Shown here: positions 33,187-40,694 of the stretch, piece after piece
How positions within the stretch are numbered: position 1 is the stretch's first letter
How the letters are laid out: the number at the start of each line of letters is the position of its first letter
Origin: MFZZ01 sp964610165
GTDB lineage: Bacteria; Patescibacteriota; Microgenomatia; UBA1406; GWC2-37-13
NCBI GenBank assembly: GCA_964610165.1
Contig: CAZSUZ010000006.1
Coordinates: 1 to 56,577 of the forward strand
Direction: 5' to 3'
DNA: 56,577 nt
Position numbers and translations under genes: made by a program
Notes under the pieces: model-generated
Seen by the model: only the letters and a program-made list of their open reading frames with translations
Databases searched by the model: none
What the model was told of the DNA's origin: nothing

Positions 33187-34725
33187 ATGTCGGAAGCTGA
33201 TATACCAATTATTCCAGATCATAAAGAGGCTATTGAAGATCTGCATTCATCAAAAAACGTAGATTCTTCTGAAAATGACACAATAGTAAACCATACTCCC
33301 ATAAACGAATCAGATCTTGCTGGGAAAATAACATATCTTGATGATGACTATTTAGATATTACAGATCAACGTATAGTATTTAATGGAATATTTGATCCAA
33401 TAAGTGAGTTTGAAAAACTGCAATTCATTCCCAAGGCAGAACGTAAAGAAGCTTTGGAACTATTTAAATTAAAAATGGTGGAACAATCAAAAGGTTATGC
33501 AAAGTTGGCTGCCAGTTTAAAAGATATGTTGCGAAGTAATCCATTGGTGTCAGAATCAGAATTAATGCAAGAAGCCGTTTGGTTTGAAAAACAGTTTGGA
33601 ATTCCACCATCGAGCGCAACAACAATTGATAATGTTATCAAAGGTGTAGTTGGAAGGAGAAATAAAGTGAGAGAGTTATTTCAATCAGTATCAAATTTGA
33701 ATGTTGTTGAAAGAGGAAAAGAATTATGTAAACAATTATTAGGTTTTGAACCACAAGGTGAGTGTAATATTACACCTGGATCAATTACGGCTAATGTAAA
33801 TTTTCAATATCCTGAAGATTATGCAAAAGCATATCTTACCGGAAATGGCCAACCCTTAACCCCAGATAAACTAGAAGAATCAAAGATAAGTACAGGTGGA
33901 TTTTATACACAAAGAAATGGAGTCGGTATTATTGTAGAAAATCCTCTTTTTGCCAGTCTAAGTGTAACAAGACATGAAGAAGAACATGCATTATACGCTG
34001 TATTTAGTGAGGTTGCTTTGGCACAGATAAATTATCCAAAACCAATTGGTTTTTATGGTGAATTTAATGAAACAATAGAGAAAATACTCAAAAGGCAGCT
34101 GGTAAAAGCTAGACAATATCCATTAGAGAGGGCAAGAGATGAAATTTTTGCATCTATGACCAATGTGAGACGATCTAAATTAGAAGTTCTTTCAACTTTA
34201 ACTAAATTAAAAGAAGATGGTGGATTATATGACTATACAAACGAATTTAGAAAAAGAATGGAAGAATTATATACTGATCCAACAGAGGACTATACACCAG
34301 AGGCATCTCAACAAATGTTGAAGCATGTAAATGATATGTTTATAACAGAATATCGTGAAATTTTACGCAAAGGTTTAGATGCATATGAAGGATTAAAACT
34401 TTTAGGATTTAATAGTTCTGAAGTCAATGGATTATTATTGTATGTCCCGTTAGAAAAATGGCCGCGATTTTTACGTTTTTTGAAAGAAACAAAAGATATT
34501 AAACTTCCACCAAAAAAAATAGAACCACCAACTGATTCAATTGAAGAACCAGTAGTGCAAGAGCCAGCCACAAATGAAGAATTATTACAGTTGGTAGAAC
34601 AGTTTAATCATCCTGCCAAAGGAAAACAACAGAAACCTAATGCAGAACAATCGCGTAACAGTGAACAAAAAAAACAGGAACAGCTTGATGTTGTCTTACA
34701 GACATTAAATAAATATCGTATATAA
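33187..34725 (+). CDS. Hypothetical soluble protein with HEEEH (zincin-like) motif
   Basis: 512 residues, no known family. An acidic N-terminus (1-60) is followed by a helical region and, at 263-267, HEEEH in 'SVTRHEEEHALYAVFSEV', a fit to the HExxH zinc-protease helix. A downstream 'RARDEIFASM' (~315) could give the third ligand of a gluzincin, which is speculative. The C-terminus is a Gln/Lys-rich tail (~470-505) with 'EPPTDSIEEP' before it. There is no signal peptide, so any substrate is intracellular. A GC-rich hairpin lies 55 bases after its stop but belongs to the convergent gene. Confidence 0.75.
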   Translation: MSEADIPIIPDHKEAIEDLHSSKNVDSSENDTIVNHTPINESDLAGKITYLDDDYLDITDQRIVFNGIFDPISEFEKLQFIPKAERKEALELFKLKMVEQSKGYAKLAASLKDMLRSNPLVSESELMQEAVWFEKQFGIPPSSATTIDNVIKGVVGRRNKVRELFQSVSNLNVVERGKELCKQLLGFEPQGECNITPGSITANVNFQYPEDYAKAYLTGNGQPLTPDKLEESKISTGGFYTQRNGVGIIVENPLFASLSVTRHEEEHALYAVFSEVALAQINYPKPIGFYGEFNETIEKILKRQLVKARQYPLERARDEIFASMTNVRRSKLEVLSTLTKLKEDGGLYDYTNEFRKRMEELYTDPTEDYTPEASQQMLKHVNDMFITEYREILRKGLDAYEGLKLLGFNSSEVNGLLLYVPLEKWPRFLRFLKETKDIKLPPKKIEPPTDSIEEPVVQEPATNEELLQLVEQFNHPAKGKQQKPNAEQSRNSEQKKQEQLDVVLQTLNKYRI

Positions 34726-34779
34726 AATTCTGCATAAAACTATTGAAGATAAGAGGGAAAAATTTATATCGTGTAGGGT

Positions 34780-34807
34780 GTGGGCGGGCGTTTAAACGCC
34801 CGCCCAC
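34780..34807 (-). other. GC-rich palindromic hairpin after the 34813-35190 gene
   Basis: GTGGGCGGGCGTTT (34780-34793) is exactly complementary to AAACGCCCGCCCAC (34794-34807): a perfect 28-base palindrome ending 5 bases from the minus-strand stop. It contains PmeI-like TTTAAA symmetry at its centre. No T-tract lies on the minus-strand exit side. It has the same position and style as the hairpins at 17195 and 51613 but a different arm sequence. Confidence 0.8.
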
Positions 34808-34812
34808 CAAGA

Positions 34813-35190
34813 TCATTTGCCGCGTTGGTTGCCACCAATGGGAGTAGGATAAACGTAAACGCAAAATCCTACACTTGTAATGACAACTTCCACATTGAAT
34901 GTGGTTGGTTCTTCACCAATTGTTACTTCGCCAATGCGAAGCACACCTTCTGGCGGATTAACCCCTTTGACAATTTCGTAATCATCAGGATTAAGCTGCG
35001 GTGATTCGCCAAACTTGGCTTCAACAAGATCATAAGCCAAATCATTTGTGAGCCTAACTTCCTGAAGATCTTGACCAAGAGAATTGCAAATTGGTACCAT
35101 GGATTTTTTCCATAGTCCAATTTGTGCCTCGGTGGGTCCAGAATCCTTTCGAGCTTGTTTAAGAAGCTCTTGATAGGTTTTCTTAGCCAT
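34813..35190 (-). CDS. SD-led hypothetical protein (125 residues)
   Basis: Not recognised. The N-terminal half is helical and basic ('KKTYQELLKQARKDSGPTEAQ'); the C-terminal half is beta-rich ('GVLRIGEVTIGEEPTTFNVEVVITSVGFCVYVYP') and ends in a Gly/Arg tail. It is soluble. AAAGGAGAG lies 5 bases before the ATG, a promoter (TTGTTA-N17-TATAAT) sits 47 bases upstream, and a GC-rich palindrome follows the stop. Codon choice is more balanced (GGC, CTG, GTG) than in the AT-rich neighbours. It is a member of the orphan SD-led set. Confidence 0.85.
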   Translation of the reverse strand: MAKKTYQELLKQARKDSGPTEAQIGLWKKSMVPICNSLGQDLQEVRLTNDLAYDLVEAKFGESPQLNPDDYEIVKGVNPPEGVLRIGEVTIGEEPTTFNVEVVITSVGFCVYVYPTPIGGNQRGK

Positions 35191-35236
35191 CTTACTCTCC
35201 TTTTTTTATACAAAGCTGAGACAGACTGAAGATAGT

Positions 35237-35265
35237 ATTATATCAATAAATAAGAAGCTTAACAA
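35237..35265 (-). promoter_or_regulatory. Promoter of the 125-residue SD-led gene
   Basis: On the minus strand: TTGTTA (35265-35260), 17-base spacer, TATAAT (35242-35237). This is identical in both hexamers and spacing to the promoter at 16224-16252. RNA start near 35230 leaves a ~40-base leader. Confidence 0.7.
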
Positions 35266-35307
35266 TGTTATAGGCTATTTGAATATAATATCGGAGATAA
35301 TACCATA

Positions 35308-36165
35308 TTAATTACTGATTCCAAGAGTTTGAAGTATCTCTTCTTCATAAGAACCACCTAATGTTTCTATTGCAGAAATGCAGGATAGATTAATGGTTCC
35401 ATCTGGAGGTTTTATCAATAATTCTCCTTGGGCAGCAAGAGAACTTCCTCCATTATGTTCTGTTATATAAGGATATGCAAGCAAATTAGTGTTAAAGCCA
35501 ACGACAATACCTGCTCTTTCGCGGCAAGCATTTCTAAAAAGTTCAATTACCGAAGGAAGCTGCGTTTGATCTTCAAATGTATCCATTAATACTTTAGAAT
35601 AAGGATCTTTATATGCAGTTTTAATTAAGTTGTTAGTCGGAATTTTTCGTTTATCTGCTTCTTCAAATCGTTGTGCTAGACCTAATACAAAATGTTGTAA
35701 AACTATTTGATCTGTTTCTACTAAGTCATAATCTTTAACTACTGGTGTAATTAGTTCAAGCCAATTTTGTTTTAAAAAGGGAGTTACATTCTGTATAAAG
35801 GCCGATTGTAATGGAACTGCACGTTGGCCTTCTGTAATAGTATAAACTTCTTTAGAAAATGTGGCAGCCGATGGAGGAAATGCTTTTGCATGTTGCAAAG
35901 CACTATTAGATGTGACAGCTTGGGTAAAAAACAAACCTTCTTCATCCGGATTGCGAGGAGATTCTAAATTATATGTTGTATCTATGGGTAAATTACCATG
36001 TATATATTGCTGTAAAAAAGTATTTATATCATATACGCGAAGCGCAATTATTTGAGATTGAGCCTTTTGTAAAGAAGTAGAAAATAATGTAATTAATTTT
36101 TGTTTTTTTTCTGGCATTTGGTCAAGCTGATTTTTTAGTGAGGATTGTTTTTCAGCATATTCCAT
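35308..36165 (-). CDS. Hypothetical protein (285 residues)
   Basis: Soluble, mostly helical, with no known family. The N-terminal 50 residues are coiled-coil-like ('KNQLDQMPEKKQKLITLFSTSLQKAQSQI'). The middle has 'VTPFLKQNWLELITPVVKDYDLVETDQIVLQHF' and the end 'GELLIKPPDGTINLSCISAIETLGG'. No catalytic motif is seen. It lies alone between an SD-led gene and tRNA-Tyr; a TTTGATT/AATCAAA dyad sits just upstream of the ATG. Confidence 0.75.
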   Translation of the reverse strand: MEYAEKQSSLKNQLDQMPEKKQKLITLFSTSLQKAQSQIIALRVYDINTFLQQYIHGNLPIDTTYNLESPRNPDEEGLFFTQAVTSNSALQHAKAFPPSAATFSKEVYTITEGQRAVPLQSAFIQNVTPFLKQNWLELITPVVKDYDLVETDQIVLQHFVLGLAQRFEEADKRKIPTNNLIKTAYKDPYSKVLMDTFEDQTQLPSVIELFRNACRERAGIVVGFNTNLLAYPYITEHNGGSSLAAQGELLIKPPDGTINLSCISAIETLGGSYEEEILQTLGISN

Positions 36166-36245
36166 AAGATATTTGATTGATTATAACAGATACAACGAAT
36201 CAAATACTATGAGTTAAAAAAAATAAAGAAGAAATTAAATGTATG

Positions 36246-36328
36246 TCCAGAGGGAAGGATTCGAACCTTCGAAGGCAAAAGCCGACAGATTTACAGTCTG
36301 TTCCGATTGGCCACTCCGGCACCTCTGG
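36246..36328 (-). tRNA. tRNA-Tyr (GUA)
   Basis: 83-base class II tRNA with a long variable arm, as in bacterial tRNA-Tyr. Acceptor CCAGAGG/CCTCTGG; D-stem CCG/CGG; anticodon stem ACAGA/TCTGT with loop CTGTAAA (GTA); T-stem GAAGG/CCTTC with loop TTCGAAT; A73; CCA not encoded. The first pair is C1-G72, whereas bacterial tRNA-Tyr normally has G1-C72. Confidence 0.93.
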
Positions 36329-36458
36329 ATATAATACTGAACTACTATTATATCATTCAAATATTATATTAAAAAGAGGAAAATGAGGGATTTATATCTT
36401 CAGTACAATTTAATCTATTACCCATAAACTCTATACTTATTTTTGTTATCATAAGTAC

Positions 36459-37532
36459 ATGACCCTGACAGAGCTCAACTATACAATACGTAAATTTGCA
36501 CCAATAGGTGTAATCTTTGTACTGGTAATTTTTATGCTTTTTTTGGCAATTCAATTATTACTTTTATATGTAAATTCACAAAAAACAACAGTAGTGAACG
36601 CACCTCCACCTGCAACAATTAATGCAACATTCAATAAAATTCAGCCACCTATTATTCCTCAATCAACATCTTCGAGTAAATATACGTATGTTTTAGATAC
36701 TCTTGATGGAACGCCAAATATTGAGAATGCAACTAGTGCCGCAACTATTTATTTTTTGCCAGAACAAGCAGCGTCTTTTGGATCTTTACCAAAAGTAACA
36801 CTTATGGCCAAAGATGCAGGTTTTGATACAGAAGTAACCCAACCAAGAGTTAGTAATAATGTTGCTACATTTGATGATGGAAAAAGAAAAATGGTTATCG
36901 ATATGAAAAATTTTAACTTTACATTTGATTACATTCTTACTCCAGAAGACGTAAATTTAGATGGTACAAATATTCCTGGAGAAAATGAATTGCAATCACA
37001 AGCTTCTAATTTTTTAAGTAAATTAACACGTTATCCAACAGATTTAGCTCAAGGCAAAAAAAATGTCATTTATTTAAACTACAATACTCAAAACAATCAA
37101 GTATCTACACTGGATTCCAGTGAAGGTGCAAATATGGCAGAAATAGATTTTTATAGACCAGATATGAATGGATATCCGATGGTTACGTCCACTTACTATA
37201 ATAGTCCACATTATGTGTTGTTTGGATTTAATAAAGATGGTATGCGAGTTATACGATCACAGGTAAAATTTTATGAACATTCTCAAGATCAAACAGGTTT
37301 GTATCCAATTCGAACAGCAGAAACAGCCTGGCAAGATTTACAACAAGGCCGCGGAATGGTGGTGTCTTCTACAAAAGATTCTGGTGAAATAGTGATAAAG
37401 AAAATATTTTTAGCTTATTATGATCCAGATGTATATCAACAATATTTACAACCTGTATATGTCTTTTTAAGTGATGATAAATTTGTAGCGTATGTAACGG
37501 CTGTAGTAGATGAATATTTACTTACACAATAA
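36459..37532 (+). CDS. Hypothetical membrane-anchored extracytoplasmic protein
   Basis: 357 residues: an N-terminal membrane helix (~16-40, 'IGVIFVLVIFMLFLAIQLLLLYV'), then a soluble domain with a Pro/Thr linker (~48-70). Later blocks such as 'ETAWQDLQQGRGMVVSS' and 'FLAYYDPDVYQQYLQPVYVF' resemble the PepSY-like/YycI-type repeats seen in regulatory wall proteins, but I cannot name a family. TATCAT ends 6 bases before the ATG. It converges on the carboxypeptidase gene (2-base gap), and a wall role is plausible by neighbourhood only. Confidence 0.78.
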   Translation: MTLTELNYTIRKFAPIGVIFVLVIFMLFLAIQLLLLYVNSQKTTVVNAPPPATINATFNKIQPPIIPQSTSSSKYTYVLDTLDGTPNIENATSAATIYFLPEQAASFGSLPKVTLMAKDAGFDTEVTQPRVSNNVATFDDGKRKMVIDMKNFNFTFDYILTPEDVNLDGTNIPGENELQSQASNFLSKLTRYPTDLAQGKKNVIYLNYNTQNNQVSTLDSSEGANMAEIDFYRPDMNGYPMVTSTYYNSPHYVLFGFNKDGMRVIRSQVKFYEHSQDQTGLYPIRTAETAWQDLQQGRGMVVSSTKDSGEIVIKKIFLAYYDPDVYQQYLQPVYVFLSDDKFVAYVTAVVDEYLLTQ

Positions 37533-37534
37533 AT

Positions 37535-38443
37535 TTAGAGTGATGGAGAAATATATTGAACATTTGAATCTATCCAAGTAACAATAGTGCGGGTATCTAA
37601 AAATCTATCTTGACTTTTAAGTATAACAATTATGTAATCATGATTATCTTTTCTATAAAAACTTACTAAATTTTCTCCTGCTAGTTCTGTATATCCTGTT
37701 TTTAATCCACCTAAACCTTGAACTTCACCTAATAATTTGTTGACATTTGTTAGCGTATGAAACTGGCGGTAGTCTACGTCTGAGATAATAATTTCTTTTG
37801 TACTAACCATTTTTCGTAAATAAGGATTTTGTAAAAGTTCTCGACCAGCAAGTGCTAGATCAAAAGGCGTTGTCATTTGTTCCATATCGTCTAAACCAGC
37901 CGGGTTTTTAAAGTGAGAATTTTTCATTCCAATTTCTTGAGCTTTGGTATTCATCATTTGTATGAAATTATTAAATCCATGTTCATTAGCGAGTGCATAC
38001 GCAGCATCATTTCCAGAGTGAACTAAAATGCCATAAAGTAAATTTTCTGCAGTTATACGCTCATTCGGCACAAGATTCATTATCTGACCTTCTACAGAAG
38101 CCTGATTTATGGTAATAATTTTATCTGGTTGATATAAATCTGCAGCTACTAATGCGGTAATAATTTTTGTTGTTGAAGCAGGAAAAAATTTTGCTTGACT
38201 ATTTTTTTCGTAAAGAGTAGAAAATGAATCAAGTTCTACAACATATACACCTTCTGCAGTAACAAAAGGCGGAGGAGCGTTATTTGTTATGGGAATAGGT
38301 TGAATTTTAATTGGTTGAATTGCTGTTTCTTGTATAAAAGTTTGTGAGTTAAATGCAAATATTTTTAAGTAAGGATGTTCTCCTGGATAAAATAAAAAGA
38401 GGAAAAAAAAGAATAATAGGAAAAAGTAGAATCGAAATGGCAT
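37535..38443 (-). CDS. D-alanyl-D-alanine carboxypeptidase (peptidase S11)
   Basis: 302 residues. A signal/anchor helix (~4-20) is followed by a catalytic domain with STTK (Ser90-Lys93), SGN ('LVHSGNDAAYAL', ~147) and KTG ('GGLKTGYTELAG', ~250), the S11 triad of motifs. It trims the terminal D-Ala from peptidoglycan stem peptides. It lacks the extra C-terminal domain and membrane helix of DacA, so the N-terminal helix may be the only anchor. TATAAT ends 8 bases before the ATG. Confidence 0.94.
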   Translation of the reverse strand: MPFRFYFFLLFFFFLFLFYPGEHPYLKIFAFNSQTFIQETAIQPIKIQPIPITNNAPPPFVTAEGVYVVELDSFSTLYEKNSQAKFFPASTTKIITALVAADLYQPDKIITINQASVEGQIMNLVPNERITAENLLYGILVHSGNDAAYALANEHGFNNFIQMMNTKAQEIGMKNSHFKNPAGLDDMEQMTTPFDLALAGRELLQNPYLRKMVSTKEIIISDVDYRQFHTLTNVNKLLGEVQGLGGLKTGYTELAGENLVSFYRKDNHDYIIVILKSQDRFLDTRTIVTWIDSNVQYISPSL

Positions 38444-38485
38444 AGGTTATTATTATAAACGAAATTCTATATATTTATTCCGCTT

Positions 38486-38559
38486 GATACCATTTTTTCT
38501 TGGCCTCCAGCGGAGTCAATACCCATTAATTTCTCCGAAGTCGGCAGAAAAAAGGTATC
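38486..38559 (-). other. Long structured hairpin between aspS and the carboxypeptidase gene
   Basis: On the plus strand GATACC (38486-38491) and ATTTTTTCT pair with AGAAAAAA-GGTATC (38546-38559) with one bulge. Inside, GCC/GGC (38503-38505/38543-38545) and CGGAG/CTCCG (38511-38515/38533-38537) are separated by a symmetric 5x5 internal loop. It starts 20 bases after the aspS stop and ends ahead of the next gene's -10. It could be a 3' terminator-like structure or a small RNA. Confidence 0.55.
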
Positions 38560-38578
38560 TACGCTTATTCTAAGCTCT

Positions 38579-39979
38579 TTACTTAGTCTTAATCGTAATT
38601 CCTAATTCTTTTAGCAATTTAGGATCTGCAGCAGATGGTGCATCCATTACAGCTGTTTTACCAGCTGAATTCATAGGGAATGCTATTGCCTCTTTAAGCG
38701 AATTTTGTTTTGCAAGCATCATAACATGACGATCAATGCCGAGTGCAATACCACCATGTGGTGGAACGCCATAACTAAATGCTTCGAGCATGTGTCCAAT
38801 ACTTTCTTTAGTTTCTTCATCTGAATAGCCCATAATTTTATATGTTGCAGCTAGAATCTCTGGCTTGTGCGCACGGATACTTCCACCACCAGCTTCATAA
38901 CCATTACAGACTAAATCATATTGAGTAGTCATGATTTCTTCAACATGTTCACCTTTCATATGCCATTCTAAATGTTCTGGAAGGGGCATACTAAATGGAT
39001 TGTGAGTAAAGGTCCAACCACTTTTTCCATCTTCAACTTCTGCTTTATCTTCTTTATCCACTTTTTTAAAGAATGGAAAGTTAATAACCCATGCAAAAGC
39101 TAAAACACCATCTTGTTTTTCTTGTTCAGTGCGTAAATCAAATTTATCTGCGCCATACTTTTCAATTGCATCTTTATAGTTTATAACAGGGAATGTTTCT
39201 TTCTGTAGCTTTCCGCCAACAGCTTTTATAGCGTTTTTAACTAATGATTCTACAGTTTTCATAACATCTTCACGATTTACAAAACTCATTTCTAAATCCA
39301 ACTGAGTATGTTCAAATCCACGATCAGCGCGTAAATCTTCATCGCGAATACAGCGTGCAAACTGAAAGTATTTTTCTACACCTGCAACCATTAATAATTG
39401 TTTATATTGTTGTGGAGATTGAGGCAGGGAATAAAATTTGCCTGGTTGTAATCGAGATGGAACTAAAAAGTCACGAGAACCTTCTTTTGTAGACTTTGTT
39501 AACATTGGCGTTTCTACTTCTGTAAATTGTTCTTTATGCAATTCTTGTCGTAATGCATAGTTATAATCTGAACGTAGCTTTAATGTATCAGCCATTCTTT
39601 TTCTGCGTAAATCTACATATCTATATTTTAAACGCATTTCTTCATCTACTTCTAATCCATCAGAATTAAGTGGAATTGGTGAAGGTTGTGCTTTTCCTAA
39701 TATTTCAAATTCAAGGGCTTCTACTTCTATTTTTCCAGTAGCAATATTAGGGTTTATAAGTTTTTCTGGACGATCTTTAATAAGTCCTTTTATGCGGACA
39801 ACATCTTCTGTTGAAAGTTCTTTAAACGTTTCACCACCAACAATTTGAATAATGCCGGTTCTATCTCGTAAATCTATGAAGACAATTTTTTTATGATCTC
39901 GCTTTGTATCAACCCAACCATATAAATCAATGGTTTTCCCGACATGGTTTATAGCATCAATAATTGCGAGTTCTTTCAT
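38579..39979 (-). CDS. aspS: Aspartyl-tRNA synthetase lacking the GAD insert
   Basis: 466 residues. An OB-fold anticodon domain (1-~105, 'GKTIDLYGWVDTKRDHKKIVFIDLRD') is followed by class II motifs: motif 1 near 'EVETPMLTKSTKEGSRDFLVPSR', motif 2 'FQFARCIRDEDLRADRGFEHTQLDLE', motif 3 'GGIALGIDRHVMML'. Bacterial AspRS is usually ~590 residues because of a GAD domain between motifs 2 and 3. Here 'GADKFDLRTEQ' passes straight to 'LAFAWVINFPFF', so the insert is absent. Whether it also charges tRNA-Asn cannot be read. TATAAT ends 8 bases before the ATG. Confidence 0.95.
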   Translation of the reverse strand: MKELAIIDAINHVGKTIDLYGWVDTKRDHKKIVFIDLRDRTGIIQIVGGETFKELSTEDVVRIKGLIKDRPEKLINPNIATGKIEVEALEFEILGKAQPSPIPLNSDGLEVDEEMRLKYRYVDLRRKRMADTLKLRSDYNYALRQELHKEQFTEVETPMLTKSTKEGSRDFLVPSRLQPGKFYSLPQSPQQYKQLLMVAGVEKYFQFARCIRDEDLRADRGFEHTQLDLEMSFVNREDVMKTVESLVKNAIKAVGGKLQKETFPVINYKDAIEKYGADKFDLRTEQEKQDGVLAFAWVINFPFFKKVDKEDKAEVEDGKSGWTFTHNPFSMPLPEHLEWHMKGEHVEEIMTTQYDLVCNGYEAGGGSIRAHKPEILAATYKIMGYSDEETKESIGHMLEAFSYGVPPHGGIALGIDRHVMMLAKQNSLKEAIAFPMNSAGKTAVMDAPSAADPKLLKELGITIKTK

Positions 39980-40005
39980 AAGAAGTTATTATACACAAAG
40001 TAGCC

Positions 40006-40689
40006 TTATTTTTCTTCAGATTCAGCAGGTGCTGCAGCTTCTGATCCTTCTTCACCTTCAGCAGCTTTTTCAGTTGTAATTTCTGGTGCTGCAGTTACTG
40101 TTTCTGGTTCAATACTTTCTTCTTTATGTTCTGTTACAGAAACAATTACACGTTCTGGGTCATCCATAATTGTGTATTTATCTGAAGTTGGAAGTTGAGC
40201 AACTTTAATTTCGTCTCCAATTTCTTGTAAGACAGAAATATCAATTTCAATTTGGTGAGGAATATCTGTAGGAAGAGATTCAACAGTAACTTCATCCATT
40301 TGTGTAAGTAATACACCATTTTTTTGTTGAACTGCAACAGATTCTCCAACAATAACGAGAGGTACATTTGCTTCGATTTTTTTATTCAAATCTACTTTTC
40401 TAAAGTCAACATGAATAAAATTACCTTTTGTTGGGTCGTATTGGATATTTGTTACAAGGGTTGGAATAGAAGTTTCACCAGTTTCAATATAAATAACACC
40501 TGTTTCACCAGCTTCTCGATAGAGTGAATTAAATGTTTTTGCATCAACTGTAATAGCTTTTGACTCAAATTTTGGGCCATAAATATTTGCTGGAATTTGG
40601 CCATTTCTGCGCATCATTCGTACGGACTTACCAAAAGTTTCACGAATAGTTGCTTGTAATACGATTTTTTGAGTTTTATTGTCTGTCAT
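40006..40689 (-). CDS. rplY: 50S ribosomal protein bL25 (CTC family)
   Basis: 227 residues: an N-terminal L25 domain (1-~95, 'LQATIRETFGKSVRMMRRNGQIPANIYG') that binds 5S rRNA, a beta-rich TL5/CTC domain (~96-185) and an acidic Ala/Glu tail (~190-227). The long form is usual for CTC-type L25. It sits between the DUF4012 gene (5-base gap) and aspS (26-base gap holding aspS's own -10). Confidence 0.95.
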   Translation of the reverse strand: MTDNKTQKIVLQATIRETFGKSVRMMRRNGQIPANIYGPKFESKAITVDAKTFNSLYREAGETGVIYIETGETSIPTLVTNIQYDPTKGNFIHVDFRKVDLNKKIEANVPLVIVGESVAVQQKNGVLLTQMDEVTVESLPTDIPHQIEIDISVLQEIGDEIKVAQLPTSDKYTIMDDPERVIVSVTEHKEESIEPETVTAAPEITTEKAAEGEEGSEAAAPAESEEK

Positions 40690-40694
40690 GGGTG

